From Betaproteobacteria bacterium (GTDB lineage Bacteria; Pseudomonadota; Gammaproteobacteria; Burkholderiales; SG8-41), in assembly GCA_016199545.1 (NCBI GenBank), contig JACQGN010000009.1, positions 1 to 46,461 of the forward strand: 46,461 nt of DNA, in the 5' to 3' direction. Below are positions 8,893 to 17,743 of this stretch, piece by piece. Position 1 is the stretch's first letter. Every line of letters starts with the position of its first letter. The notes below the pieces were generated by a model. That model was given only the letters and a program-made list of their open reading frames with translations. It was not told the origin of the DNA and did not search any database. The position numbers were made by a program, and so were the translations under genes.

Positions 8893-11800
8893 CTACCTGG
8901 GTCCGCCGGTCGCAGCCTGCCCAACGAGAGTGAGCGAGGTGTCCAGCTGCCGCAGGGTGTCGATCCTGCGCTTGGCATTGCGCACGATGAGCGGATTTAC
9001 TGTATCGACGACCGACTTCGCTCCGCGCGTCCGGTTTTCAACCGCATTTTCGTGGCTGGATCGGGCTAGATTGGCGGCGGTCTCGAGACCAGGAATGTTC
9101 TTCTCCAGATTCTTTCTTTCATCGCTATCCAGGGGAAGCGCTTGCGCCTTGCGGCGCTGCTCGGCAAGCGCACCGTTCTTCTGGGCCAGATCAGTCGAAT
9201 ACTTCTCAACGAGGGGGTTGTCCCCGCGAATCAGCGACTCCAGCCTGTCCCTCAGCCTGCGCATGGATTCGAGCGCCCGGATCATCACGCCCGCCTGCTC
9301 CGCCGCGGTCGCGTCTTCCTTGGCAAGAATGTCCGTGAGCGCGTCGTTCGAGGACTTGATCTCGGCGATGCCGGACGCGTCCTCGGTCACATGCCTCGAC
9401 TTCAGTCCGTTCAAAACATCGTCCCTGGACGCGCCGCTCAGACCGCTTTCCCATGCGCTTCGGATGTCCTCGCCAAGGCGTCCGATTTCTTTCCGCAGGT
9501 CTTCCGCCTCGCTCCTTGTCCGCTTTGCGTGATCGGCGCGATAACCTTCGACCAGCCTCCCCAGTGCATCGGTCCCGGCTGTGCCCGGCTGGGCATTTAC
9601 CTTGTCGAGCTCCCCGCGTATCCCCGCCTTGCTCTCCTCGGGCGTGTCGCGCGAATCCAACTGACGCTGGAGCTGTGCCCGGCGCAGCAGGTTGAGGTCG
9701 AGCCCTTTGCCGATGCCAAACAGCGCCAGCCCCTGCGCGGATCTGAAGATGTCGCTCGGGTCTGCCGAGTAGGCCTTGACGTACCAGTTTCCGACGTCGT
9801 CCTTGGCGAGCACATAGTTGATGTTTCCGCCGCCCGCCAGGTTGACGGTGTTGATGTTCTGCCAGTGCTGCTTGTCGATCTCGCCGAGCGTTTCCAGGTA
9901 CCCCTTTTCGAACTGCGTGAGCGTCGATGCGCCGAGAGAGCGGTTGGTATTGCGGGCAATCATGTTGACCCAGTCCACGTCGGGTTTCGCCTGCAGCGAG
10001 GTCGCCGCGTAGACGCTCCTGAGATAAGCGCTAGCAGGACGCAGGTAAGCAAGATCGGCGCGCTGCTCGAGCACGCTCTCGATTGCCTTCTCCAGGCCAC
10101 GCGCGCGCCTCGTCTCGTTGGACGCAAGGGCGTGTGTTCGCTGATTGCGCAGCATGGCGAGCAGGTCGTCCACCACGTCCTTCTGCGTGGGGTGGGCGTC
10201 GCGCGATTGGACCATCACTGGGGCCCGCACCGGCGTCGTCTCCTTGACCAGCTTGAGCGCGATGTCGAAGCCGCGCCTTCTCTGCACATCGCCGTCAGCC
10301 GTCGAACTCTCGATCTTCTTGCGCTCAGCCTGCAGCGCGTCGGCGAGCAATGCGAGAAGGCCGGCCTGCCTCGCGACACCGGCATCGTTGGCCTTCTTCA
10401 GCACGCTGCCGCGCAAGGCGTCCAGCTCTTCTCGCGCCTTGCTGTAGTCCGCGTGTCGGCCCGCGGCCTGCCCCCCCCGCTTCAGCCTGGCCACCTCACG
10501 GCCGAGCTCGGCTTCCTGCCGCATCAGCGTTTTCACGTTGGCGCGCTCCGACGCAAGGTCGAACAGGAGTTTCTCATTCAGGTTCCTGAAAAATGTGCTC
10601 GCGTCATCGCCCGGCAGCGTGGCGAGCGCATCGCCGTTCGTCTTGAAGAACTTGCTCGTCTTGTCGAGGTTCATCCCCCACGCGGAGCGTTTGCCCGCAT
10701 CGGTGATCGCCTCGAGTTGATAAGCGTCGTCGACGGCCTTCTTTATCGCCGCGATGACATCCGCGCCCTTCTTGGTTTTGTCCTTTGCGAGCGCCTTCAC
10801 CTGCCCATCGATCGAATCGATGAGCTTGACGCCCCTGGGATCGGGCTTGGCACGGGGCTTCGCCGAAGGCGGGAAGACGACCGATATCGCCGCCGCCAGC
10901 GACTCGGCCGACTCCTCGGCGCCTTCACGCTCCCCCTTCTTACCCTGGAGCTTTTCCTCCTCGATCGCCAGGGGCGTCTTTCCTCCCTGGGGCACGGGTT
11001 TCGCGGGAACTACGTCGCGGCTTATGCGCTCGATTTCCGAGTGCAGGTTGCGGAGCAGATTGTCGAGCGCCTGGGCAGGCGTAAGATCGAAGGCGCCGCG
11101 AACCGCCTCGGCCTCCACCCGCCCGCGATCTCTCAGACGCTGCTGGTGCTCGTCGCGCCGGCGCGTGTCATCAGCATGAATGAGGATGGTGTTCGCCACG
11201 GCCTGCACGACTGCGGCCTCGCGCGCGACCTCCGCCGCCCCGCGCTGGTCCTTCTGATCCGGCGGGAGAAGCGCACGGTTGTTGACCGCTACCAGCACGC
11301 GCTCCGCCCAGATGATGAGCGTCTCCTCCAGCTTCTTTCTTGCACTAATGACACGCGGGTTCCGTAGGTCGTTGCCGTAATGCAAGAGCGTTTCCTGGAA
11401 CTTGGTGGTAAGCGAGTCAATCCCCTGAATCTGCCTTGCACGCTCGAAACCGGCGACGGTCCCTGCCGCTATCAGCGACAGGTTGGAAGCCAGCCTGGAG
11501 AGTTGCTGGCTGAAGTTGCGGCCTAGGGTCGGACCGCGGGAAAATCCGAATTGGCGGGCTATCGCAGGAACAACCTCAAGATTATCCTTGCCTGAAAGCG
11601 CCGTGCACCCCGTGAGGTCCCCGGGTGTGGCGACAATGAACGCCCGGTCGCTCTCCTTGAGCAGCTTGACCATTTCCTTCGGAAATCGCGTTGCCGCCTC
11701 CCTGATAGCGCGGCCCGCGCTGTCGTAGGGATCAAGCGAGTCTGCGTTCTCGGACGAATCCGCTGTCCTCGGCTCCAGTTCCCATACCAGACGACCCGTC

Positions 11801-12894
11801 GAGTCCCTCAGCACGGAACGCTCCAGCACGCTACCGAGCCCGCCTGTGAGCGGTGGAGCGCCCTTCCTCGTCAGATAGCAGGCTATTGCCCGGGGTTGCG
11901 AGGTCGCCGCCAGGAAGCGCGCCGCGAGTTGGAGCTGGTCGGAACGATCGGCGTCGCCGAGATGGTCCACGATCTCGAGCATTGCCTTCCAGAGAGATCG
12001 CATCGCGCGCCGCATCTCGAGGAACGCCTCCGAGATTTCCTTCACGCGGGAGACATAAGATTGATCGATCGTCCCGAAGAGGACAGAAGAATAGCCGGCA
12101 AGAACTTCGCTTTTCGACATCTCCGTGTAGATCTCGTTCGCGCCAGCGTTCTTCGAAGCGCAGGCGATATTGTCACGCCCGTCGACGTGCTTTCTTCGCT
12201 GCGCAGCAGGCAATTCCGAAAGCGACTGTTCCATCAGACGACAAGCGCAATGCAGCTCTTCCGCAAGCTTGCGTTTGTTCGGCTCGACATTGTGCAGCGC
12301 CGCGACCGACGCTTTCTTCTGTCGGTCGGCCTCCAGCGAGCATGCCGATGGGACTTGCGTGCTGTCCTCACTCATGAGAAACCGGGCGTGAATGTAGCCG
12401 AACAGCCGCCGGTGCTCATCGATCCCGACGGGATTGCTGGTCATCCGCGGATATGCCTTCAGCAGCCTTTCGGCGAGCGGCCTGTCCTTGCTCTCGGAGA
12501 AGCCAAAAACCTCGTTCTGGTGCCACACCACCTGGAAAGACCGATTTGCACTTTCCATCTCGCTGCCGAGCACAGAATCGGCCGTATCATGGTAAAAGCT
12601 GAGCGCGCCGTTGACGAAACGCGCCGTCTCGTTCGTGAACTTGTAGGCGGGCGCCCAATCGTCGCGGAACGGTCCGAGGCTTTCTCCGAATTTTTCGTTG
12701 CCTTTCCCTTCGAGGCGATTCCTCAACGATGCGAGCACCGGGCGCGCCGCTACGGCGAGCGCAGCATACTGGCGCACCTGTATGTCCTCATGGTTGGCGA
12801 GCGGGCCCTTGTAGACATCGACGTCGATGCGCAGGGCGGCGCAACCGGCGAAGGTCAGCGCGGCAAAAGTAGCAAGCCCGATCCGCGTATTCAT
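8893..12894 (-). CDS. very large (1333 aa) predicted lipoprotein, mostly charged/helical
   Basis: N-terminal MNTRIGLATFAALTFAGCAAL lipobox; single long ORF; ATGA overlap with upstream gene. Confidence 0.85.
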   Translation of the reverse strand: MNTRIGLATFAALTFAGCAALRIDVDVYKGPLANHEDIQVRQYAALAVAARPVLASLRNRLEGKGNEKFGESLGPFRDDWAPAYKFTNETARFVNGALSFYHDTADSVLGSEMESANRSFQVVWHQNEVFGFSESKDRPLAERLLKAYPRMTSNPVGIDEHRRLFGYIHARFLMSEDSTQVPSACSLEADRQKKASVAALHNVEPNKRKLAEELHCACRLMEQSLSELPAAQRRKHVDGRDNIACASKNAGANEIYTEMSKSEVLAGYSSVLFGTIDQSYVSRVKEISEAFLEMRRAMRSLWKAMLEIVDHLGDADRSDQLQLAARFLAATSQPRAIACYLTRKGAPPLTGGLGSVLERSVLRDSTGRLVWELEPRTADSSENADSLDPYDSAGRAIREAATRFPKEMVKLLKESDRAFIVATPGDLTGCTALSGKDNLEVVPAIARQFGFSRGPTLGRNFSQQLSRLASNLSLIAAGTVAGFERARQIQGIDSLTTKFQETLLHYGNDLRNPRVISARKKLEETLIIWAERVLVAVNNRALLPPDQKDQRGAAEVAREAAVVQAVANTILIHADDTRRRDEHQQRLRDRGRVEAEAVRGAFDLTPAQALDNLLRNLHSEIERISRDVVPAKPVPQGGKTPLAIEEEKLQGKKGEREGAEESAESLAAAISVVFPPSAKPRAKPDPRGVKLIDSIDGQVKALAKDKTKKGADVIAAIKKAVDDAYQLEAITDAGKRSAWGMNLDKTSKFFKTNGDALATLPGDDASTFFRNLNEKLLFDLASERANVKTLMRQEAELGREVARLKRGGQAAGRHADYSKAREELDALRGSVLKKANDAGVARQAGLLALLADALQAERKKIESSTADGDVQRRRGFDIALKLVKETTPVRAPVMVQSRDAHPTQKDVVDDLLAMLRNQRTHALASNETRRARGLEKAIESVLEQRADLAYLRPASAYLRSVYAATSLQAKPDVDWVNMIARNTNRSLGASTLTQFEKGYLETLGEIDKQHWQNINTVNLAGGGNINYVLAKDDVGNWYVKAYSADPSDIFRSAQGLALFGIGKGLDLNLLRRAQLQRQLDSRDTPEESKAGIRGELDKVNAQPGTAGTDALGRLVEGYRADHAKRTRSEAEDLRKEIGRLGEDIRSAWESGLSGASRDDVLNGLKSRHVTEDASGIAEIKSSNDALTDILAKEDATAAEQAGVMIRALESMRRLRDRLESLIRGDNPLVEKYSTDLAQKNGALAEQRRKAQALPLDSDERKNLEKNIPGLETAANLARSSHENAVENRTRGAKSVVDTVNPLIVRNAKRRIDTLRQLDTSLTLVGQAATGGPR

Positions 12895-13640
12895 TTGCCC
12901 CCCGCCTCGGTGCGCAGATCCTCCAGTCGGTCGCGCTGCATCCGGAGCTCCGCGAGATCGTTGAAGAGCGCTCGCTGCAGGTCGAAGCCTCCCCTGCCCT
13001 GCGTCGCCGAAGCCACCACTCCCAGCGCCTCGTCGATGGCTGAAAAAAACGCCTGCGGATTCGCTCCCATGACGACCACCAGCCGATGGTCCTTGGGGGC
13101 CTCCCGGAACCCCTCCGGCCCGAACATCACCAGCCGGCGGCCGGTCTTCAGCGCCTTCGTCTCTTCATCGGCCCGCTTGATCTCGAATCCGCCGCCGTTG
13201 CCCGCGTGCGCGATCGTGGACAGGGAATCGACGAGATCAGCACGCACCCAGCCCGAGGCGAACTTCGTGAAATTGAGCATGCTGGACTGGCCGCGCACGC
13301 GCACCCGGTACATCGTCGGCGGCAACTGCTCCTGCGGGTCGAACACGCCAAGGTAGTACACCTGCTCGATGTCGGTCGACGGAATCTGGCTTGCGATGGC
13401 GGTGCCGACGACCAGGGCGCCGACGGCCGCCTTCTCCCCCGAAGAGAGGTTGGCGCACCCGCTCAGCACGAGGCCCGCTCCCACCGCGCTGGCCGTGAGA
13501 AGGCTGCACCAGGAACGCCCGACAGCGGCGCTCCATGAATCTGCACCGACGTCACGTACTTCGCTCACGTGCGATTTCGACAAGTCATTGCGCAAGATTC
13601 CGGTTACCATCCCTCTCCCTTTCGTCTGTATCGATACCAT
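12891..13640 (-). CDS. predicted lipoprotein, 249 aa (start may be internal)
   Basis: LLTASAVGAGLVLSGCANL lipobox; 4-bp ATGA overlap with the 1333-aa lipoprotein gene. Confidence 0.8.
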   Translation of the reverse strand: MVSIQTKGRGMVTGILRNDLSKSHVSEVRDVGADSWSAAVGRSWCSLLTASAVGAGLVLSGCANLSSGEKAAVGALVVGTAIASQIPSTDIEQVYYLGVFDPQEQLPPTMYRVRVRGQSSMLNFTKFASGWVRADLVDSLSTIAHAGNGGGFEIKRADEETKALKTGRRLVMFGPEGFREAPKDHRLVVVMGANPQAFFSAIDEALGVVASATQGRGGFDLQRALFNDLAELRMQRDRLEDLRTEAGGK

Positions 13641-13679
13641 CGGCTGTTTCGATCTGCTTTTTGGTTGCCGGGTCGGCTG

Positions 13680-15179
13680 CTAAAGCTGGAACGAGTATTC
13701 GTAGAACAGCGGCGTGACCGTGAGCCGCGTCGTGAACGCCTTGCGCTGCGCCTCGGTAAGCGACGCCAGGCTTTCCTTTTTCGGCGCGTCCTGGTCCGAA
13801 AACACCAGGCGCCCGCCGGTCTTTTCCCTGAGCCGCTTCACTAGCGGCTCGAACGGCATCTCGTCCCAGCGGTTCTTCTTCGCCTGCTCCTTCGAAACCG
13901 GCACGAACGCGATCAGATCGTCGCTCGTCATCTGCTCCAGGCCGAGCGTGCGCAGGGTCGCGTTGTGGCTGCCGTGGTGGCCGACCTTGTAGAACACCAC
14001 GCGTTGGAGCAGGTCGGGTCCCGTCACGGTCCGCGTCTCGTTGCCATCCTTGACGGTCCATTTCGTGTCCTGCCAGGAAAGCCAGTTGCCCACCTGGGCG
14101 TCGGCGGCGAACAGGAGCACCTGCCCGCTCTTCACCAGCTCGAACGCGAGCACGAGGCAGGTGTTGTTGGTGTGGCTGTCGAGATTGAGCGCGAGCGTTT
14201 CGGCGGCAGCGGTCCAGTCGAGTTCGATCTTGCGCCAGCTCTCCTCGGGCTCGTCCCAGGTGTCGGCGATGAGCCTCGTCAGCGCCGCGGGCACGGGCTT
14301 CGCCCCCGTCTTCCCCGGAAACAGCGAGAGGTTCTCTTCGAACGGGCAATCCGGGCCGCCTGCTTCGCCCGGCGCCTGGAGACGCTCGAATGCCACCGCC
14401 AGGTTGTCGTCGATCGCCGCGTCCAGGGCGAACTCGTAGACTTCCTTCCCCTTCTTGGTGGGGGAGCTGCGCTTGATGCGGGCTTCGTCCTCGGGCGGCC
14501 CCAGCACGTACACCCGGACGCCGTCCACGCCGGGAAGGGTGAGGGCCGCTTTGGTGGGATAGCGGTAGCTCACCTTCACGCCGCGGCGCTGGCCCAGGTA
14601 CTCGAAGGCGCTCCGGGTCTTGCCGATCGCCTCGCCGGCCGCTGCCAGGCCCTGCAGGCTCGCGGTCGATTCGACGCCGAAGAATTGCAGCAGCGTTTCG
14701 ACCCGGGCCGCGCGACCGGCCGCAAGAGGAGCTGCGTTGCCGCGGAGCGCCATCGCCGCCGCATGCAGGGCCTTCACCTTCGCCGCGCGCTCCTTGCGCA
14801 GCTTCTTCCCGAGCTCGTTCTCGGGATCCTCGGTCCAGGCATACCAGACCTCGCCTACGTCGATGTTGTCGAAGGCGTCCTGGGCCTGCTGCGTCGAGAA
14901 GCCGGAGGCATGGTCCCAGTGCTCGTGAGTCATGACGGCGATGTCGATGCGGCTGCCGCAGCCCTCGGCGATGCTGGCGACCACTTTCTGCATCGTCGGC
15001 TTGGGGTCCTTGGCGACGCCGATCAGGCCGCAGTCGATCAACACGGTGAACGAGCTGTTGCCGCCTTCCTTCGGGAATCGCAACAGGAAGCAGTCGCCGA
15101 GGCCGTGGCGGTACATCCGCACGAGCACCTGCCCGCCAGGGGTCTTTTTCCTCGATCTTGGCTTCGGAGCTTGCGCCAT
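13680..15179 (-). CDS. metallo-beta-lactamase fold protein, ComEC/Rec2-like
   Basis: ATG at 15179 (MAQAPKPRS); MTHEHWDHASGF, FAADAQ, KVGHHGSHNAT motifs. Confidence 0.88.
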   Translation of the reverse strand: MAQAPKPRSRKKTPGGQVLVRMYRHGLGDCFLLRFPKEGGNSSFTVLIDCGLIGVAKDPKPTMQKVVASIAEGCGSRIDIAVMTHEHWDHASGFSTQQAQDAFDNIDVGEVWYAWTEDPENELGKKLRKERAAKVKALHAAAMALRGNAAPLAAGRAARVETLLQFFGVESTASLQGLAAAGEAIGKTRSAFEYLGQRRGVKVSYRYPTKAALTLPGVDGVRVYVLGPPEDEARIKRSSPTKKGKEVYEFALDAAIDDNLAVAFERLQAPGEAGGPDCPFEENLSLFPGKTGAKPVPAALTRLIADTWDEPEESWRKIELDWTAAAETLALNLDSHTNNTCLVLAFELVKSGQVLLFAADAQVGNWLSWQDTKWTVKDGNETRTVTGPDLLQRVVFYKVGHHGSHNATLRTLGLEQMTSDDLIAFVPVSKEQAKKNRWDEMPFEPLVKRLREKTGGRLVFSDQDAPKKESLASLTEAQRKAFTTRLTVTPLFYEYSFQL

Positions 15180-15195
15180 GAGTGTCTCCGGCAGG

Positions 15196-17148
15196 TCAGG
15201 CTTCGCTGTGAAGGAGCGAAAGCGGCTCGTCGTCGAGCCTCGTCCCGTCTCCGCCGGTGCCGAAATAGGTGCCCCGGAGCGACAGGCGCTCCTCGCCCTT
15301 GCGCTTCCGGTAGCCGCGGATCTCGGCGAGCCGCTGCTCGTCGTCGATGCGGCGCGTGATGGCATAGCGCAGGCTCGGCTTTTCACCCTCCAGGTCGAAG
15401 ATGAGCGTCGCGCCGCCGCGGAACTCGAATCTGCCCAGGGCCCGATTCTCCGGATCAATGAAGACGCGGCGTACCTGCGTGAGCACCATGATGAGCTGCT
15501 TCATGATCGTGCCCGCGGGGCTCACGCGCAGGGCGGGCCGCAGCGCGTGCACCTCGAAATAGGGAATGCCGTTCGACTTCACAGCGAGACCCTCCAGCCC
15601 GCTCTTGCTCCAGAGATTCAGTCCTGTCACCCGATTGAATTCGGGGCGATGGGGGGCATCGCTGAGGTCGGACATGGATACTTCGAGATACTCGTGTATC
15701 GCGCCCCTCGCGTCGCGCAACCTGTGGAACAGCACCCGCCGATCCCGGACGTACAGCGTCTCCGTAATCTGCGGCCGCAGCTTCGCAGCCACTTCCGTCA
15801 GCGCACCCCAGCCCTCGAAATCCTCCATCCGCGCAAAGGGCAGGCGCAGTTGCTCCTCCGAGAGCGTGCGCAGCCCCTTCGGGAGGATTCCCCAGCGCCG
15901 GAACGATTCGATCAGCGCCACGCGATAGCCGTAGCGATCGTTGGGCACCATGTCGAAGTCGGCGGTGACGAGGGCGCGCAGATAGTCGCCGAAGGTCATG
16001 TCCACCGGTGGGCAGTAGTCCAGCGCGCGGATGCACATGTTGAGGAAGGTCTTCGCAGTGGCGTTCGCCTGCTCGGTGAGCCGGTTGACCAGGTCCGGAT
16101 GGATCGAGCCTGCGGGAAGCACGCCGGTTCCGGCCGTCGCAAGGCGTATCAGGTCCTCGACGCGGGCCTTGTTGACCGCGAGGAATGCGCCGAACACGGC
16201 CGCCACCAAGATGGCGCCGCGGGCATGCGGCTCGAACTCGTTCCCAAGGCGGGCGGGATCCGGCTCGATGGGGTGCCACTTGCCGTCGGGCCCGCGCTCA
16301 CCGATGGCACTGCGTAGCGCCCCGTAGCGCCCGGTCGCTTCACCGAACTGCTGCGCCAGCTCGCCCAACAGGGACTGACTCGCGAGGTCGCCGCGGGTCT
16401 GCGCGATCTGATGGCGGAGGACCTCGGGAAACATGAAATGCTCGAAGAGCGCGACGAGATCGGCGAAGGCCTCGTGGAAGGCCAGCGAGTCTTCGTGATT
16501 GTCCTCGATGAAGCGCCGGTGCATGCCGTCGAGGAGCGCGTGCGTCGTCTCGTGCGCCACGATATCGTGCGACAGGCAGGAGAACACCATGCCGGATGGG
16601 CCGGGGAAATATCCGAACAGCAGGGCCCGCTTGTTCGGGCTGTAGTAGGCGTTGGCGGCCCGCAGGGCATGCGGATAGATCCGCAGGCGCTGAACGTACA
16701 CGTCGCGCTGTCCGGGCGGTTGCGTTTCGTCGTAGAGCGCCGCCCAGAAGATCTGCCGCCCCAAGGCATGCTCAAAGTTGGCGATCGTGTTCATGGTGGC
16801 CGCATACACCATCTGCTGGTGGAACTGCGGGTTGCCTTCGGACGGCGCGAGGCCGTCCTGGGCGACGATCTCGAGCTTGTTCAGATCGACGGGCTCGTAC
16901 CAGCAGCCGCTCGCCGGGTCGTAGTCGAGGACCTCGACGTACTCGCCCACGGGACCGGGATCGAGCTTTCGCTCCCAGGGCGTCTCGAACACCGCCTGGT
17001 TCATCGAGGCCGTGTCCAGCCGCAGCGCGAGGCTCGGATCGAAGGCGTAACCGCGCAAGCGCCGAAAGGGCGGCGGTGGCGCCGTGGCGGACGCGGGATC
17101 GTCGAGTTTACGGTCCAGGTAGAACTGATTGGAATCCGGCGAGAACAT
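15196..17148 (-). CDS. gluzincin-type zinc metallopeptidase
   Basis: 650 aa; VAHETTHALLDGMHRRF (HExxH) followed by AFHEAFADLVALF supplying a third-ligand Glu; no signal peptide visible. Confidence 0.78.
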   Translation of the reverse strand: MFSPDSNQFYLDRKLDDPASATAPPPPFRRLRGYAFDPSLALRLDTASMNQAVFETPWERKLDPGPVGEYVEVLDYDPASGCWYEPVDLNKLEIVAQDGLAPSEGNPQFHQQMVYAATMNTIANFEHALGRQIFWAALYDETQPPGQRDVYVQRLRIYPHALRAANAYYSPNKRALLFGYFPGPSGMVFSCLSHDIVAHETTHALLDGMHRRFIEDNHEDSLAFHEAFADLVALFEHFMFPEVLRHQIAQTRGDLASQSLLGELAQQFGEATGRYGALRSAIGERGPDGKWHPIEPDPARLGNEFEPHARGAILVAAVFGAFLAVNKARVEDLIRLATAGTGVLPAGSIHPDLVNRLTEQANATAKTFLNMCIRALDYCPPVDMTFGDYLRALVTADFDMVPNDRYGYRVALIESFRRWGILPKGLRTLSEEQLRLPFARMEDFEGWGALTEVAAKLRPQITETLYVRDRRVLFHRLRDARGAIHEYLEVSMSDLSDAPHRPEFNRVTGLNLWSKSGLEGLAVKSNGIPYFEVHALRPALRVSPAGTIMKQLIMVLTQVRRVFIDPENRALGRFEFRGGATLIFDLEGEKPSLRYAITRRIDDEQRLAEIRGYRKRKGEERLSLRGTYFGTGGDGTRLDDEPLSLLHSEA

Positions 17149-17249
17149 GGTTCATTCGCTTTCTTCTGTCGGCTCGACGACCGGCCCCCCAACAGCGTAA
17201 AGGCACGGACACGCCGCAATCCATTGGCGTTTTGGCCTAGTACGGAAGT

Positions 17250-17375
17250 CGTACGGATTACGGCCTGCGCGCATGCGTAGCGCAGGCTCCCTTCGCTCAG
17301 GCAGTGCAGGTAGAAACCGTAATCCTCCCCGGCAAAGAAGCGGGGCGCGCCGTCATTGCCGCGTTGAAGCGTAAC
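17250..17375 (-). pseudogene. N-terminal fragment of a REP-associated tyrosine transposase (RAYT, TnpA_REP-like)
   Basis: Minus-strand translation VTLQRGNDGAPRFFAGEDYGFYLHCLSEGSLRYACAQAV, matching the RAYT pattern QRGN...FF..EDY.FYL.CL.E; cut off next to repeat 17381-17440. Confidence 0.65.
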
Positions 17376-17380
17376 TTAGC

Positions 17381-17440
17381 GAGGAAATAGGTCACAGTCG
17401 GGCGTAGCCGACAAACGATGTCAGGGAATTCCTGACGCAG
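17381..17440 (+). repeat. double-hairpin repeat, right copy flanking the island
   Basis: cacagtcgggcgtagccgacaaacgatgtcagggaattcctgacg; includes palindrome gtcagggaattcctgac. Confidence 0.75.
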
Positions 17441-17457
17441 ACGACGCCCCGAATAAC

Positions 17458-17580
17458 CTAGCCCTTCGTCTGCGACCAGCCGTAGGCCTTAGCGGAGGCG
17501 CCGCCCATGAGTATCGCCCGCTCGCTCTCGGTGAGGCGCTTGATCTGGCGGAAAGGCTTGACCGCCTCTTGCGTCGTTGA
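17458..17580 (-). pseudogene. C-terminal fragment of an amidohydrolase paralogous to 4368-5210
   Basis: EAVKPFRQIKRLTESERAILMGGASAKAYGWSQTKG vs EAVEPFRQTNRLTDSERAMLMGGACAKAYGWSPKKS. Confidence 0.85.
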
Positions 17581-17587
17581 CGACGCA

Positions 17588-17654
17588 ACGTCTATGAGTA
17601 CCAGAACGGCACGTGGCGCATGGTGACCTGGCAGTCGACGAAGCTTCCCGACTA
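17588..17654 (+). pseudogene. duplicated 3' end of the NTF2-like gene at 6239-6610
   Basis: cgtctatgagtaccagaacggcacgtggcgcatggtgacctggcagtcgacgaagcttcccgacta; one mismatch over 66 bp against 6544-6609. Confidence 0.9.
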
Positions 17655-17743
17655 AAAGGTCATTCCCGGACGCTCCAGCGTCAGGCTCTGCGGTTCTCCT
17701 TGAGCGGAGTATGTCGTTCATGAACAACATCGTGCGGGCGCGG

